This document shows, piece by piece, positions 1-9,959 of a DNA stretch of 64,000 nucleotides. This DNA comes from an uncultured Pelagibacteraceae bacterium. GTDB lineage: Bacteria > Pseudomonadota > Alphaproteobacteria > Pelagibacterales > Pelagibacteraceae. Made by a program: the position numbers and the translations under genes. The stretch lies in assembly GCA_902536385.1 (NCBI GenBank), contig CACAWY010000001.1, positions 62,001 to 126,000 of the forward strand. Direction: 5' to 3'. Each line of letters begins with the position of its first letter. Positions within the stretch are counted from its first letter, which is position 1. The notes beneath the pieces are model-generated. The model searched no databases. It saw only the letters and a program-made list of their open reading frames with translations, and was not told the DNA's origin.

Positions 1-1198
1 AGAAAATAATTTGCAATTAAACGCTGAAAGAAAAAACTTTGAGTCAGCTAAACAAGATAAAAACATTTCTAGAAGTGAATTCTTGCCAAGTATTACTTTC
101 TCAGGGGACCAGACAAGTACTACATCCACCAACAGAACAAATCAAAGTGGATCGAGCCTAGCAGATTCTAATTCTGATACAGAAAGTAAAAAAATATCTA
201 TTGATCAAAAACTTTTCTCTGGTTTTAAGGGGTTAAATACTTTTAAAAAGACTGAGCTTGAAACTCAGAAGGCTAATTTATCTCTTAAAAAAGTTGAGCA
301 ACAAACAATTTTGGATACAACTTCTTCATACTTTGACCTAATATTTAAATCTAAAAACCAAAAATTTAATTTATCAAATGTAAATTTATTCCAAAGACAA
401 GTTGACTCTGACAGTGCTAGATTGCAAAAAGGAGAAATTACTTTAACTGACTTGGCGCAATCTGAGTCGTCACTAGCTGGGGCAAAAGCAAATTTAATTA
501 AAGCAAAGACTGAATTACTATCCTCAAAAAAAATTTTTGAGAGAGTCACGAGAGAAAAAACGCCCGCTTTAGAAAATTTAAGTGATAAGGTCTTTTTAAT
601 TTTGCCAAATTCATTCGAAGAGTCTCTAGAAATAGCTAATTCTAATAATGTTGATCTTTTAATTTCTAATTTAGATTATGAAATATCTGTAAAAGAATTA
701 AATATAGAAAGAGCAAGACTTTCTCCATCTGCTTCTTTAAACTACTCAAAATCTGAAAATAATGATTTTAGTTCAACTATTGATGATACCGATCAAGAAA
801 CGGTTAAAGCAACAATTACTTGGCCAATTATTAAAGGTGGTGAAAATATCTCCTCTATAAAGAAATCTTCTTATAATAAACAAAGATATCAACTAATACT
901 TGAGGATACGAAAAACAAAATAAATACAGAAATCTCCAATGCATGGTCAAAATACCAATCTTCTAAAAGCGTTCTCGAAGCCACAAAAGCCCAGCTCAAA
1001 GCAGCTGAAATTGCTAACGAAGGTATTACCTTAGAATATGACTCAGGCAACACTAGGACGACGCTGGAGTTAATACAATCTAGAAGCCTTCTTTTGGATG
1101 CAAGAATCGCTTTCGCGAAATCTGAGAGAGATTTCGTTGTATCTCAATTTGAGCTTGCTAAACAACTTGGGTCTTTATCAATTAAATCAATTAAATAA
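1..1198 (+). CDS. tolC: TolC-family outer membrane efflux protein (5' end outside window)
   Basis: This is the C-terminal ~399 residues of a TolC-like protein, the trimeric outer-membrane channel that works with periplasmic adaptors in type I secretion and efflux. The frame is open to the left edge, so the true start and signal peptide lie outside the window, and the TTG at position 11 is not a credible start. Two long helical, heptad-like halves are visible, each followed by a segment with the repeat signature of the family. Examples are the FSGFKG stretch near residue 75 and the WPIIKGG stretch near residue 270, where strands enter the barrel. The C-terminal half has the LEYDSGNTRTTLELIQ signature. 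It ends 90 bases before recA. Which transporter it partners cannot be told from this window. Confidence 0.88.
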   Translation, partial: ENNLQLNAERKNFESAKQDKNISRSEFLPSITFSGDQTSTTSTNRTNQSGSSLADSNSDTESKKISIDQKLFSGFKGLNTFKKTELETQKANLSLKKVEQQTILDTTSSYFDLIFKSKNQKFNLSNVNLFQRQVDSDSARLQKGEITLTDLAQSESSLAGAKANLIKAKTELLSSKKIFERVTREKTPALENLSDKVFLILPNSFEESLEIANSNNVDLLISNLDYEISVKELNIERARLSPSASLNYSKSENNDFSSTIDDTDQETVKATITWPIIKGGENISSIKKSSYNKQRYQLILEDTKNKINTEISNAWSKYQSSKSVLEATKAQLKAAEIANEGITLEYDSGNTRTTLELIQSRSLLLDARIAFAKSERDFVVSQFELAKQLGSLSIKSIK

Positions 1199-1224
1199 GC
1201 CATTTTCGGCATATTTTTAACTTC

Positions 1225-1252
1225 TTGATAAAAAGAACAAAATGTGTACATT
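1225..1252 (+). promoter_or_regulatory. Putative recA promoter with a LexA-like half-matching box
   Basis: A TTGATA hexamer (1225-1230) and a TACATT hexamer (1247-1252) are spaced by 16 bases, giving a plausible sigma-70 promoter 37 bases before the recA start. Overlapping it, GAAC-N7-GTAC (1235-1249) is one base away from the alphaproteobacterial LexA pattern GAAC-N7-GTTC, which would fit SOS control of recA. Both assignments are by inspection only. An 11-base stretch of this element recurs upstream of the next gene. Confidence 0.35.
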
Positions 1253-1288
1253 TAGATTAACGATTCGAACAATAAAAAAGGATAAAAA

Positions 1289-2392
1289 ATGACAAAAAAT
1301 AACTTAAAAGTCGTAAAAACAGACGATAAAAAAGATAAAGAATTAAAAGAAAAAAATAAGTCTCTTGAGGCTGCAATTAGCCAAATAGATCAAAACTTCG
1401 GTAAAGGCTCTGTAATGAGACTAGGTCAAGAACAAGCTTTAGATGTTGAAGCTATTTCAACTGGTTCATTAAGTTTGGACTTGGCATTAGGTATAGGAGG
1501 TTTACCAAAAGGAAGAATAATTGAAATATATGGCCCTGAGTCTTCAGGAAAAACCACTTTAGCTTTACAAGTAGTAGCGGAAGCTCAAAAAGCTGGTGGT
1601 ATTTGTGCGTTTGTAGATGCTGAGCATGCCATGGACCCAGTTTACGCAAAAAAACTCGGTGTAAAAACAGAAGAACTTTTAATTTCACAACCAGATACTG
1701 GTGAGCAAGCATTAGAAATAACTGATACTTTAATTAAATCGGGTTCTATCTCAGTCTTAGTTGTAGACTCTGTAGCAGCATTAACTCCAAAAGCTGAACT
1801 AGAAGGCGAAATGGGCGATCACCATGTAGGTCTACAATCTAGACTTATGAGCCAGGCTTTAAGGAAATTAACTGGATCAGTTTCTAAATCAAATACAATG
1901 GTAATTTTCATTAACCAAATTAGAATGAAAATTGGTGTAATGTTTGGAAATCCAGAAACAACATCTGGAGGAAACGCACTAAAATTTTATTCATCAGTAA
2001 GAATGGATATTAGAAGAATTGGAGCAATTAAAGAAAAAGATCAGATTATTGGAAACTCTACAAGAGTGAAGGTAATTAAAAATAAAGTTGCACCTCCATT
2101 TAAAGTAGTTGAATTCGACTTAATGTACGGAAAAGGTATAAGTAAATTAGGTGAATTAATTGATCTTGGAGCAAAAGCTGGTGTAGTGGAAAAATCTGGA
2201 GCTTGGTATGCTTATAAAGGAGAAAAAATTGGACAAGGTAGAGAAAATGCAAAAGTCTATCTTCAAAAAAATCCTAATGTAGCCACAGAGATTGAGAAAA
2301 CTATTAGAGATCAAGCTGCTGCCATTAGTAAAGAATTGGAAGGCAATCCTTCACCAAAAGAAAAAATTAGCGATAAAAAAGAGGAAGAATAA
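1289..2392 (+). CDS. recA: Recombinase RecA
   Basis: RecA forms ATP-dependent filaments on single-stranded DNA, drives strand exchange and acts as co-protease for LexA-type repressors. At 367 residues it has the usual length. The Walker A loop GPESSGKTT lies at residues 82-90. The signatures [22 protein letters not shown] and [15 protein letters not shown] follow in the expected order, and the C-terminus is the usual acidic/lysine-rich tail. The ATG is preceded by AAAAGGA, a good ribosome site seven bases upstream. The gene appears to be its own transcription unit, with a promoter-like element before it and a strong hairpin after it. Confidence 0.99.
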   Translation: MTKNNLKVVKTDDKKDKELKEKNKSLEAAISQIDQNFGKGSVMRLGQEQALDVEAISTGSLSLDLALGIGGLPKGRIIEIYGPESSGKTTLALQVVAEAQKAGGICAFVDAEHAMDPVYAKKLGVKTEELLISQPDTGEQALEITDTLIKSGSISVLVVDSVAALTPKAELEGEMGDHHVGLQSRLMSQALRKLTGSVSKSNTMVIFINQIRMKIGVMFGNPETTSGGNALKFYSSVRMDIRRIGAIKEKDQIIGNSTRVKVIKNKVAPPFKVVEFDLMYGKGISKLGELIDLGAKAGVVEKSGAWYAYKGEKIGQGRENAKVYLQKNPNVATEIEKTIRDQAAAISKELEGNPSPKEKISDKKEEE

Positions 2393-2410
2393 TTCCTCAG
2401 CCATCATTTA

Positions 2411-2437
2411 AAACGGGAGGTTCAATACCTCCCGTTT
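2411..2437 (+). terminator. Perfect 11-bp hairpin downstream of recA
   Basis: An uninterrupted 11-bp inverted repeat (2411-2421 with 2427-2437) with the pentaloop TCAAT lies 18 bases after the recA stop. The stem core is G+C-rich (CGGGAGG) in a very AT-rich background. The U-tract is only three bases, inside the stem end, so termination may be partial or the hairpin may protect the 3' end. Confidence 0.7.
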
Positions 2438-2511
2438 CCCATGAAATCACAACTTTAAATTGATTGAATCAACATTTAGTAGTCGTTGTAGTTGTATAAA
2501 AATTAAATGTG

Positions 2512-2560
2512 TACAATTAACCCCATTTTGGGTTTAATTAAAAATTGAAACAAAAGGGGG
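2512..2560 (+). promoter_or_regulatory. Leader of the aldehyde dehydrogenase gene: promoter-like element and two mutually exclusive RNA pairings
   Basis: A -10-like TACAAT (2512-2517) is followed by AATTAACCC (2515-2523), which can pair with GGGTTTAATT (2530-2539) through one bulge. The same CCCC(A)TTTTG segment (2521-2530) can instead pair with CAAAAGGGG (2551-2559), which contains the ribosome-binding purines four bases before the ATG at 2565. The two folds exclude each other, so the leader could switch ribosome access. No known riboswitch class is recognised. Confidence 0.35.
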
Positions 2561-2564
2561 AACA

Positions 2565-4118
2565 ATGAGTACACAACAAGCAAAAAGCTCGAGCGTGTCT
2601 TCAGTTTTAGATACCTCTCATTTAAAAGTAAAATTTCCATTTAAAGCTAAATATGGCAACTATATAAATGGTAAATTTGTAGAACCAAAGTCAGGTAAAT
2701 ATTTTGATAATGTTAGCCCGATTAATAATGAGAAGATCTGTTCAGTTGCACGATCGAATGATAAAGACGTAGAAGCCGCGTTAGATGCAGCTCACGCAGC
2801 ATTCACAGAATGGGGAAAGACAGACATCACTACTAGATCAAACATTTTGAACAAAATAGCTGATGTTATTGAAAAAAATCTAAACTTATTAGCAACTGCT
2901 GAATGTTTAGATAATGGAAAACCAATAAGAGAATGTATGGCAGCAGACTTGCCATTGGTAATTGATCATTGGAGATATTTTGCTGGAGTAATAAGAGCAG
3001 AAGAAGGATCAATTGCTGAAATAAGCAATAACCAATACTCTTACAACTTTCATGAGCCTTTAGGAGTTGTAGGTCAGATTATTCCTTGGAACTTTCCATT
3101 ACTAATGGCAACATGGAAATTAGCACCTGCGCTTGCAGCAGGAAACTGTGTTGTATTAAAACCAGCTGAACAAACACCGGCGTCTATTAATGTTTTAATG
3201 GAGCTGATTGGAGATTTATTACCTCCAGGAGTAGTTAACATTGTTAGTGGATTTGGATTGGAAGCGGGTAAACCTTTAGCTTCTTCTAAAAGAGTTGCCA
3301 AAGTTGCATTTACTGGTGAAACAACTACAGGAAGATTGATTATGCAGTACGCTGCACAAAACATAATTCCAATTACTTTGGAGTTAGGTGGAAAATCTCC
3401 AAACATTTTCTTTGAGGATGTAATGGAAAAAGATGACGACTTCTTTGATAAATGTATCGAAGGGTTTGTCATGTTCAATCTTAACCAAGGTGAAGTTTGT
3501 ACTTGTCCAAGTAGAGCTTTAATTCAAGAGTCAATCTATGATAAATTCATGGAGAGAGCTATTGCAAGAACTAAAGCTGTAAAACAAGACAATCCTTTAA
3601 AAATGGAAACAATGATTGGAGCTCAAGTGTCACTAGAGCAGATGGAAAAGATTAAATCTTATCTTGATCTAGGTAAAAAAGAGGGCGCTAAAGTTCTAGC
3701 AGGAGGAAGTGTTGCTAAACTTAATAGTGGACTGGAAAAAGGAAACTTTATTCAACCAACTATTTTTGAAGCTAAAAACAACATGCGTATCTCTCAAGAA
3801 GAGATCTTTGGACCTGTTGTATCTGTGATTAAATTTAAAGATGAAGCAGAGGCATTAAAAATTGCTAATGATACTCTTTATGGTTTAGGAGCAGCAGTAT
3901 GGACTAGAGATGGCAATACAGCTCACAGAATGGGTAGAGGAATACAAGCAGGAATAGTATGGACAAATTGCTATCATGCTTATCCAGCTCACTCGCCATT
4001 TGGTGGTTATAAACAGTCTGGAGTGGGCAGAGAAACTCACAAAATGATGCTTAACCATTATAGACAAAATAAAAATCTTCATGTTTCTTACGCAGAGAAG
4101 AAATTGGGATTCTTTTAA
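2565..4118 (+). CDS. NAD(P)+-dependent aldehyde dehydrogenase, AldB/ExaC-like
   Basis: This enzyme oxidises aldehydes to carboxylates with NAD(P)+. The 517-residue length and the [11 protein letters not shown] signature resemble the AldB/ExaC/AcoD acetaldehyde dehydrogenase group. Cys312 is the expected catalytic nucleophile, and the [10 protein letters not shown] signature carrying the general-base glutamate precedes it. The cofactor-binding [10 protein letters not shown] and GFGLEAG segments and the C-terminal [13 protein letters not shown] are all present. The start is supported by an unusually strong GGGGG ribosome site. A DUF779 gene follows, an association common to this aldehyde dehydrogenase group. 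The true substrate cannot be fixed from sequence; short-chain aldehydes such as acetaldehyde are most likely. Confidence 0.93.
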   Translation: MSTQQAKSSSVSSVLDTSHLKVKFPFKAKYGNYINGKFVEPKSGKYFDNVSPINNEKICSVARSNDKDVEAALDAAHAAFTEWGKTDITTRSNILNKIADVIEKNLNLLATAECLDNGKPIRECMAADLPLVIDHWRYFAGVIRAEEGSIAEISNNQYSYNFHEPLGVVGQIIPWNFPLLMATWKLAPALAAGNCVVLKPAEQTPASINVLMELIGDLLPPGVVNIVSGFGLEAGKPLASSKRVAKVAFTGETTTGRLIMQYAAQNIIPITLELGGKSPNIFFEDVMEKDDDFFDKCIEGFVMFNLNQGEVCTCPSRALIQESIYDKFMERAIARTKAVKQDNPLKMETMIGAQVSLEQMEKIKSYLDLGKKEGAKVLAGGSVAKLNSGLEKGNFIQPTIFEAKNNMRISQEEIFGPVVSVIKFKDEAEALKIANDTLYGLGAAVWTRDGNTAHRMGRGIQAGIVWTNCYHAYPAHSPFGGYKQSGVGRETHKMMLNHYRQNKNLHVSYAEKKLGFF

Positions 4119-4133
4119 CCAATAATATATACT

Positions 4134-4158
4134 GGCCCATGATTCTAAATCATGGGCC
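4134..4158 (+). terminator. Perfect 11-bp intercistronic hairpin (terminator or 3' stabiliser)
   Basis: GGCCCATGATT (4134-4144) is followed by a three-base loop and its exact complement (4148-4158). It lies 15 bases after the aldehyde dehydrogenase stop. No U-tract follows, so it may be an attenuator or RNA-stability element between the two genes rather than a full terminator. It contains an ATG at 4152 in frame with the next gene, which makes that ATG an unlikely start. Confidence 0.55.
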
Positions 4159-4169
4159 GTACATTAAAA

Positions 4170-4526
4170 ATGAAAGTATCCGCAACACAATCAGCACTAA
4201 ATCTACTATCCAAACTTCAAGAAAAATATGGTGAGAAATTAATGTTTCATCAATCTGGAGGATGCTGTGATGGTAGCGCTCCTATGTGTTTTCAAGAGGG
4301 TGAATTTCCTTTAGGCGATAATGATATCAAACTAGGTGAAATAGGAGGTGTTCCTTTTTATATGAATGGTGATCAATATGAAAAGTGGAAACACACTGAT
4401 CTCACTATAGACGCTGTAAAGGGAATTGGTGGGATGTTTTCATTAGACAATGGAACTGGAGAAAGATTTTTAACAAAATCAGAAATTTGCTTAGTAGTTG
4501 ATAACGAAAATCAAAAAACTGGTTAA
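4170..4526 (+). CDS. DUF779 family protein associated with aldehyde dehydrogenase
   Basis: This small soluble protein of about 118 residues has the DUF779 hallmark SGGCCDGSAPMC near its N-terminus. The cysteine cluster suggests metal or redox binding, but the family's biochemical role is not established. DUF779 genes are repeatedly found beside AldB/ExaC-type aldehyde dehydrogenases, as here, so it probably helps that enzyme or its regulation. The frame extends upstream to an ATG at 4152, but that codon sits inside a perfect 11-bp hairpin. The ATG at 4170, starting MKVSATQSALNLL, fits family N-termini better. Confidence 0.85.
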   Translation: MKVSATQSALNLLSKLQEKYGEKLMFHQSGGCCDGSAPMCFQEGEFPLGDNDIKLGEIGGVPFYMNGDQYEKWKHTDLTIDAVKGIGGMFSLDNGTGERFLTKSEICLVVDNENQKTG

Positions 4527-4569
4527 TCTCCTTATAGACAACCCTATAAATATCTGTATTTAATAAAAT

Positions 4570-7245
4570 ATGGAGCAAATTTTACTTACAGATGTAAGGA
4601 AAAAATTTTTAGATTATTTCAAAAAAAACAATCATCAGATTGTTGAATCTAGCAATTTAGTTCCAAATAATGACCCCACTTTAATGTTTACCAATTCTGG
4701 GATGGTTCAATTTAAAAATGTGTTTACTGGTTTGGAAAAGAGACAATATAAAACAGCCACTACTTCTCAAAAATGCGTAAGAGCAGGAGGAAAACATAAT
4801 GATTTAGAAAACGTGGGATATACACCAAGGCATCATACTTTTTTTGAAATGCTAGGAAATTTTTCATTCGGTGATTATTTTAAAGAGCAAGCTATAAAGC
4901 ATGCATGGAATTTATTAACTAAAGATTTTGGTTTACCCAAAGAAAAGTTATCAGTTACAGTATTTCATGAAGATGACGATGCTTTTAATTTATGGAAAAA
5001 AATAGCTGGATTAAGTGAAAATAAGATAATTAAGATATCAACAAATGATAATTTTTGGTCAATGGGAGACACAGGACCATGTGGCCCTTGTTCTGAAATT
5101 TTTTATGATCATGGCGATAAATTAAAAGGTGGTCCTCCTGGAAGCCCTGATGAAGATGGTGATCGATTTATCGAAATTTGGAACCTTGTATTTATGCAAT
5201 ACGAACAAATTTCAAATGAAAAAAGAATTGACTTACCAAAACCCTCCGTAGACACAGGCATGGGTCTTGAAAGAATGACAGCAGTACTGCAAGGCACTCA
5301 CGACAATTACAAAATTGACCATTTCAAAAAAATTATGGCTGCTTCATCTGACTTAACTAAAACTTCTATTGATAAAAAAACAATAGCTAGTCATAGAGTT
5401 ATTGCTGACCATCTTAGAGCAAGTAGTTTTTTGATTGCCGAAGGAATATTACCTTCAAACGAGGGTAGAGGGTATGTTTTAAGAAGGATAATGAGGAGAG
5501 GAATGAGACATGCTCATTCTCTAGGAAGCAAAGAACCACTTTTTTTTAAACTTTTTGAAGTTTTATTAAATGAAATGAAGGATAGTTATCCTGAACTTAC
5601 AAACGGCAAAGCATTGATAATTGAAACCCTTAAAAATGAAGAAGAAAAATTTTCTTCACTTTTAGAGCGAGGTATGAAAATACTTAAAGAAAATTTAAAT
5701 AAAGTTCAAAATAAAACTCTTCCAGGTTCAGTAGCTTTTAAATTATATGATACTTATGGCTTTCCTTTAGATTTAACAGCTGACATTTTAAGATCTAAAG
5801 ACATAAAAGTAGACAACCTTGGCTTTGAGAGCGAAATGGAAAAAAGTAAAGCTTTGGCAAGAGCTAATTGGAAAGGATCAGGAGACAAGTCTGTTGAGGA
5901 AAGGTGGTTCAAAGTGAGAGAGGAGCTTAGTCCAACTGAATTTTTAGGCTATGAGTTTGATAAAGCTCAAGGAGTCGTAATTAAACTTTCAAAAAACGGT
6001 AAATTTGTTGACACCGCTAGTACAGGAGATGAAATAGAAGTAATTACAAATCAAACCCCGTTTTATGGAGAGTCAGGCGGCCAAGTAGGTGACCAGGGTT
6101 ATATTTTTAACTCAGAATGTAAAATCAAAGTGAATGATACTCAGAAAAAAATGGGTGATCTTTTCGTTCATTACGGAAAAATTGAAAAAGGTTCAATATC
6201 AATTGGTCAAAATGTTAATTTAGAAATAGATGTTAAAAAAAGAAATGATTCTAAAGCTAATCATTCTGCTACTCATTTATTACATGAGTCATTAAGAAGA
6301 ACTCTTGGAAAACACGTTACACAAAAGGGATCACTAGTCTCACCTGCAAGGCTAAGATTTGATTTTAGTCATAATAAACCTATTGAAAAAGAGGAACTGT
6401 TTAAAATAAATAATACTGTAAACGAAATAGTAGCAGGAGGTTCCAATGTACAAACAAGAATAATGACCCCTAAAGAAGCAGTGAGTATGGGCGCACTTGC
6501 TTTATTTGGTGAAAAGTATGGAGAAGAAGTAAGGGTTGTTTTTATGGGAAAAGAAAAAAATGGATTTTTCTCAACAGAATTGTGCGGAGGCACACATGTA
6601 AAAAATACTAAAGAAGTTGGAAAGTTTAGAGTTGTAAGCCAATCTTCGATTGCATCAGGAGTGAGAAGAGTTGAGGCTTTGAGAGATAAGCAATTGGAAG
6701 AATATGATAAAAAACAAAGCAAAGATGAGTCCTTAAAAGAATTTAATTTAAAAAAAGAAATAGAATTAGTTAAAAAAGAACTTGATAATTTAAAATTAAA
6801 ACCAGATTATAAGCAAAATTTAAATTTATCTGAAAATTTAAAAAATTTAACTAAACAACTTGATAAAGCAAGAATTGAGATAATTAAGAAAGATAAAAGT
6901 AAAAATATAATTAAGGATAAAAAAATCGGTACAATATTTATTCGAGAACAAATTTTAAAAGATTTTCCTCCCAAAGAACTTAGAAGTATAATTGATCAAG
7001 GAAAAAAAGATATTAAATCAGGAATCGTAGTTAGTATTTCTACATTTGAGGATAAGATAGGTTTAGCTGTAGGAGTTTCCCAAGATTTAATTTCAAAATA
7101 TGATGCGGTGGATCTGGTAAAATCAGCATCAGCAATATTAGGTGGTAAAGGGGGAGGTGGCAGAAAAGATTTTGCTCAAGCAGGAGGTGTTGATAAAAGC
7201 AAAATTAAAGAGGCTTTTGAAGTAATTTCTAAGAAAATCAATTGA
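4570..7245 (+). CDS. alaS: Alanine--tRNA ligase
   Basis: This class II synthetase charges tRNA-Ala and edits mischarged serine and glycine. All parts are present across 891 residues. The catalytic core begins [14 protein letters not shown] and includes [15 protein letters not shown]. The editing domain carries [12 protein letters not shown] near residue 564 and CGGTHVKNT near 672. A coiled-coil region leads into the C-terminal DHHA1/C-Ala domain with [18 protein letters not shown]. It is the usual length. The stop lies inside the convergent icd gene, with 8 bases shared. Confidence 0.98.
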   Translation: MEQILLTDVRKKFLDYFKKNNHQIVESSNLVPNNDPTLMFTNSGMVQFKNVFTGLEKRQYKTATTSQKCVRAGGKHNDLENVGYTPRHHTFFEMLGNFSFGDYFKEQAIKHAWNLLTKDFGLPKEKLSVTVFHEDDDAFNLWKKIAGLSENKIIKISTNDNFWSMGDTGPCGPCSEIFYDHGDKLKGGPPGSPDEDGDRFIEIWNLVFMQYEQISNEKRIDLPKPSVDTGMGLERMTAVLQGTHDNYKIDHFKKIMAASSDLTKTSIDKKTIASHRVIADHLRASSFLIAEGILPSNEGRGYVLRRIMRRGMRHAHSLGSKEPLFFKLFEVLLNEMKDSYPELTNGKALIIETLKNEEEKFSSLLERGMKILKENLNKVQNKTLPGSVAFKLYDTYGFPLDLTADILRSKDIKVDNLGFESEMEKSKALARANWKGSGDKSVEERWFKVREELSPTEFLGYEFDKAQGVVIKLSKNGKFVDTASTGDEIEVITNQTPFYGESGGQVGDQGYIFNSECKIKVNDTQKKMGDLFVHYGKIEKGSISIGQNVNLEIDVKKRNDSKANHSATHLLHESLRRTLGKHVTQKGSLVSPARLRFDFSHNKPIEKEELFKINNTVNEIVAGGSNVQTRIMTPKEAVSMGALALFGEKYGEEVRVVFMGKEKNGFFSTELCGGTHVKNTKEVGKFRVVSQSSIASGVRRVEALRDKQLEEYDKKQSKDESLKEFNLKKEIELVKKELDNLKLKPDYKQNLNLSENLKNLTKQLDKARIEIIKKDKSKNIIKDKKIGTIFIREQILKDFPPKELRSIIDQGKKDIKSGIVVSISTFEDKIGLAVGVSQDLISKYDAVDLVKSASAILGGKGGGGRKDFAQAGGVDKSKIKEAFEVISKKIN

Positions 7246-8452
7246 GCTTTTTCTTTAAATTTCCATCAATAGCTTCTAAGAATTGATTTGTAGTAAGATA
7301 CTTACTAGATTTATCAATTAATATTGCTAAATCTTTAGTCATTGAGCCGTTTTCAACAGTTTTAATACATACTTCTTCAACATTTGATGAAAATTTAATT
7401 AGTTCATTATTTCCATCAAGCTTACCTCTATGAGCCAAACCTCTTGTCCATGCAAATATGGAGGCTATTGGGTTTGTAGAAGTTTCTTTTCCTTCTTGAT
7501 GCATTCTATAATGTCTAGTTACTGTTCCATGCGCAGCTTCGGACTCTACTGTTTTACCATCTGGCGTCATGAGTACACTAGTCATTAATCCTAAAGACCC
7601 AAATCCTTGAGCAACAGTATCTGATTGCACATCTCCATCGTAATTTTTACAAGCCCAAACATATCCACCGTTCCATTTCATAGCACATGCAACCATGTCA
7701 TCAATTAGCCTATGCTCATAAGTAATGTTTGCTTTCATAAATTTGTCAGAAAACTCTTTTTCAAAAACTTCTTGAAAAAGATCTTTGAATCTTCCATCGT
7801 ATGCTTTCAAAATTGTATTTTTTGTTGATAAATAAACTGGCCATTTTCTTCCAAGACCATAATTCATACATGCTCTTGCAAAGTTCCTTATAGATTCGTC
7901 TAGATTGTACATTGTTAGAGCAGTTCCAGAGCCTGGAAAATTAAAAACTTTAAATTCTTTTTTAGATTTTCCATCTTTAGAAGTCCATTTCACTTCAAGA
8001 TTTCCTTCCCCTGGAATTAGGAAATCTGTAGCCTTGTACTGATCCCCAAAAGCATGTCTTCCAATTACAATAGGTTTTATCCAACCAGGAACTAATTTTG
8101 GTACATTTTTACAAATGATAGGTTCTCTAAAAACTGTTCCTCCTAAAATATTTCTAATAGTACCATTAGGAGATCTCCACATCCTCTTCAATTTGAATTC
8201 TTTGACACGCGCCTCATCCGGGGTGATTGTTGCACATTTTACACCTACACCATGCTGCTTGATTGCATTTGCCGCATCCACAGTAATCTGGTCGTCAGTT
8301 TTGTCTCGGCTTTCCATTCCAAGATCGTAATATTTAAGATCTACATCAAGATAAGGTTTTATCAGCTTATCTTTAATAAATGACCATATGATTCTAGTCA
8401 TTTCATCGCCGTCTAGCTCAACTACAGGATTTTTGACTTTTATTTTTGCCAT
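7238..8452 (-). CDS. icd: NADP+-dependent isocitrate dehydrogenase (eukaryote-like dimeric type)
   Basis: This TCA-cycle enzyme oxidatively decarboxylates isocitrate to 2-oxoglutarate and makes NADPH. The 404-residue length, the N-terminal [14 protein letters not shown] and motifs such as [22 protein letters not shown] and [12 protein letters not shown] match the subgroup shared by alphaproteobacteria and mitochondria/cytosol, not the E. coli-type Icd. Its stop overlaps the alaS stop region. On the other side it is divergent from psd with only 64 bases between the starts. Confidence 0.97.
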   Translation of the reverse strand: MAKIKVKNPVVELDGDEMTRIIWSFIKDKLIKPYLDVDLKYYDLGMESRDKTDDQITVDAANAIKQHGVGVKCATITPDEARVKEFKLKRMWRSPNGTIRNILGGTVFREPIICKNVPKLVPGWIKPIVIGRHAFGDQYKATDFLIPGEGNLEVKWTSKDGKSKKEFKVFNFPGSGTALTMYNLDESIRNFARACMNYGLGRKWPVYLSTKNTILKAYDGRFKDLFQEVFEKEFSDKFMKANITYEHRLIDDMVACAMKWNGGYVWACKNYDGDVQSDTVAQGFGSLGLMTSVLMTPDGKTVESEAAHGTVTRHYRMHQEGKETSTNPIASIFAWTRGLAHRGKLDGNNELIKFSSNVEEVCIKTVENGSMTKDLAILIDKSSKYLTTNQFLEAIDGNLKKKLN

Positions 8453-8516
8453 AAAATATTGATTGATAAACTTTGATTTTTATACATATTAAGAAAAATT
8501 TAGCAAACTTAAAATT

Positions 8517-9167
8517 ATGTTTAATACGATTTTTCCAAAGATACACAAAGAGGGCTACAAATTCTTAGCTATTTCAATTCTTGCCACATTTGTAATTTTA
8601 TTCTTCTCAAAGTCTTTAGGTATTATATTTCTAATAATTACTATATGGGTGTACTATTTTTTTCGTGATCCAGAGCGTTATTCTATTAACGAAGACTCTT
8701 TTCTGGTTAGTCCCGCAGATGGACTAATTACTGACATTTCGGAAAGATCTGGACCTGAAGAACTCAGATTAGAAAATACAACATATACAAGAGTCAGCGT
8801 TTTTATGAACGTATTTAATTGTCATGTAAATAGAATACCTACTTCAGGGAAAATTGAAGAAATTTACTACAAGCCTGGAAAATTTTTAAACGCTTCATTA
8901 GATAAAGCTAGTGATGAAAATGAACGAAATTATTTTAAAATAAAATCTAAGCTGGATAATGAAGAAATAATTATTGTTCAAATTGCAGGATTAATTGCTA
9001 GAAGAATTGTTTGTGAGGCTGAACAAGGTCAAGATCTTAAACAAGGTGAAAGAATAGGAATGATAAGATTTGGAAGTAGAGTTGATATGTATTTTAAAAA
9101 TAGAAAAGTTTTAGCTAAACTTGGACAAAATGTAATAGCCGGTGAGAGCTTGATTGCCTCAAAATAA
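8517..9167 (+). CDS. psd: Phosphatidylserine decarboxylase proenzyme (short form)
   Basis: The enzyme decarboxylates phosphatidylserine to phosphatidylethanolamine at the inner membrane. The 216-residue length matches the short alphaproteobacterial/archaeal type. A hydrophobic N-terminal stretch (residues ~17-47) anchors it. The FFRDPER and NVFNCHVNRIPTSG motifs are visible. The self-cleavage site that makes the pyruvoyl group is the Gly-Ser of RFGSRVDMY near residue 185. The pssA start follows the stop directly, so the two consecutive steps are co-transcribed. Confidence 0.96.
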   Translation: MFNTIFPKIHKEGYKFLAISILATFVILFFSKSLGIIFLIITIWVYYFFRDPERYSINEDSFLVSPADGLITDISERSGPEELRLENTTYTRVSVFMNVFNCHVNRIPTSGKIEEIYYKPGKFLNASLDKASDENERNYFKIKSKLDNEEIIIVQIAGLIARRIVCEAEQGQDLKQGERIGMIRFGSRVDMYFKNRKVLAKLGQNVIAGESLIASK

Positions 9168-9959
9168 ATGGAACAAAATAAAAAATTTAAATTAGTATCA
9201 TCAAAAAAAACTAGGTATCTTTTACCAAATATTCTTACCTTAGGAGGTGTATGCCTAGGTATAAGCTCAATAAAATTTGCAATTGATGGAAACTTTAGTC
9301 TAGCTGTATTACTAATATTATTTGCTTCAATATTGGACGCATTAGATGGAAGAATTGCGCGTTTAATTAAGGGAACTTCTGAGTTTGGAAAAGAATTAGA
9401 CTCTTTAACAGATTTTGTAAGTTTTGGGATTGCACCAGTGTTTATTTTATATTTTTGGGAACTTAATTCTTACGGTAAATTAGGTTGGGCCATTGCTTTA
9501 ATCTATTCAGTTTGCTGTGTCTTAAGATTAGCAAGATTCAATTTAACAAAAATTGACAATCAACAGCAATGGAAAAGTAATTTTTTTGAGGGAATACCTT
9601 CTCCAGCGGGTGGATTATTAATTCTTATGCCTTTAATTTATGAACTCAGTGATTTAAATTTTCAAATTAATTTAAAAAATTTTACACCATACTTTACTAT
9701 TTTCATTGCTTTACTTTTAGTAAGCAAAACCCCTACTTTGTCATTAAAAAAAATATCAATTTCATCTAAAACTACAATTTTTTTGCTTTTAGCTGTTGGA
9801 TTAATTTTCATCGCACTACTATTTTATACATTTGAAACTCTTTTACTATTTGGAATTATCTATTTATTAACGATACCAATAAGTATATTTGTATTTAAAA
9901 AACAGCAAAAAAAATACTCCTCAAAAGTATCTGATGATGACCATGAAGATATTTTGTAA
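9168..9959 (+). CDS. pssA: CDP-diacylglycerol--serine O-phosphatidyltransferase
   Basis: This multi-pass membrane enzyme makes phosphatidylserine from CDP-diacylglycerol and serine, supplying Psd. The CDP-alcohol phosphotransferase signature DG-x2-AR-x8-G-x3-D-x3-D is seen in DALDGRIARLIKGTSEFGKE followed by LDSLTDF (residues ~62-88). Around seven or eight hydrophobic segments follow, and the protein ends in a charged cytosolic tail. Length (263 residues) is normal. It begins immediately after psd and its stop overlaps the rlmE start by one base (TAATG). Confidence 0.96.
   Translation: MEQNKKFKLVSSKKTRYLLPNILTLGGVCLGISSIKFAIDGNFSLAVLLILFASILDALDGRIARLIKGTSEFGKELDSLTDFVSFGIAPVFILYFWELNSYGKLGWAIALIYSVCCVLRLARFNLTKIDNQQQWKSNFFEGIPSPAGGLLILMPLIYELSDLNFQINLKNFTPYFTIFIALLLVSKTPTLSLKKISISSKTTIFLLLAVGLIFIALLFYTFETLLLFGIIYLLTIPISIFVFKKQQKKYSSKVSDDDHEDIL

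Noticed and set aside
1199..1225. GCC-ATTTTC-GGC stem after the tolC stop
   Set aside because: A three-base stem is too weak to call a terminator.
3074..3478. Open frame of 134 codons on the minus strand inside the aldehyde dehydrogenase gene
   Set aside because: It is opposite a clearly coding gene with intact motifs, shows no recognisable domain and has no upstream context. It is a shadow frame, as are similar ones inside recA, pepA, rne and the AsmA-like gene.
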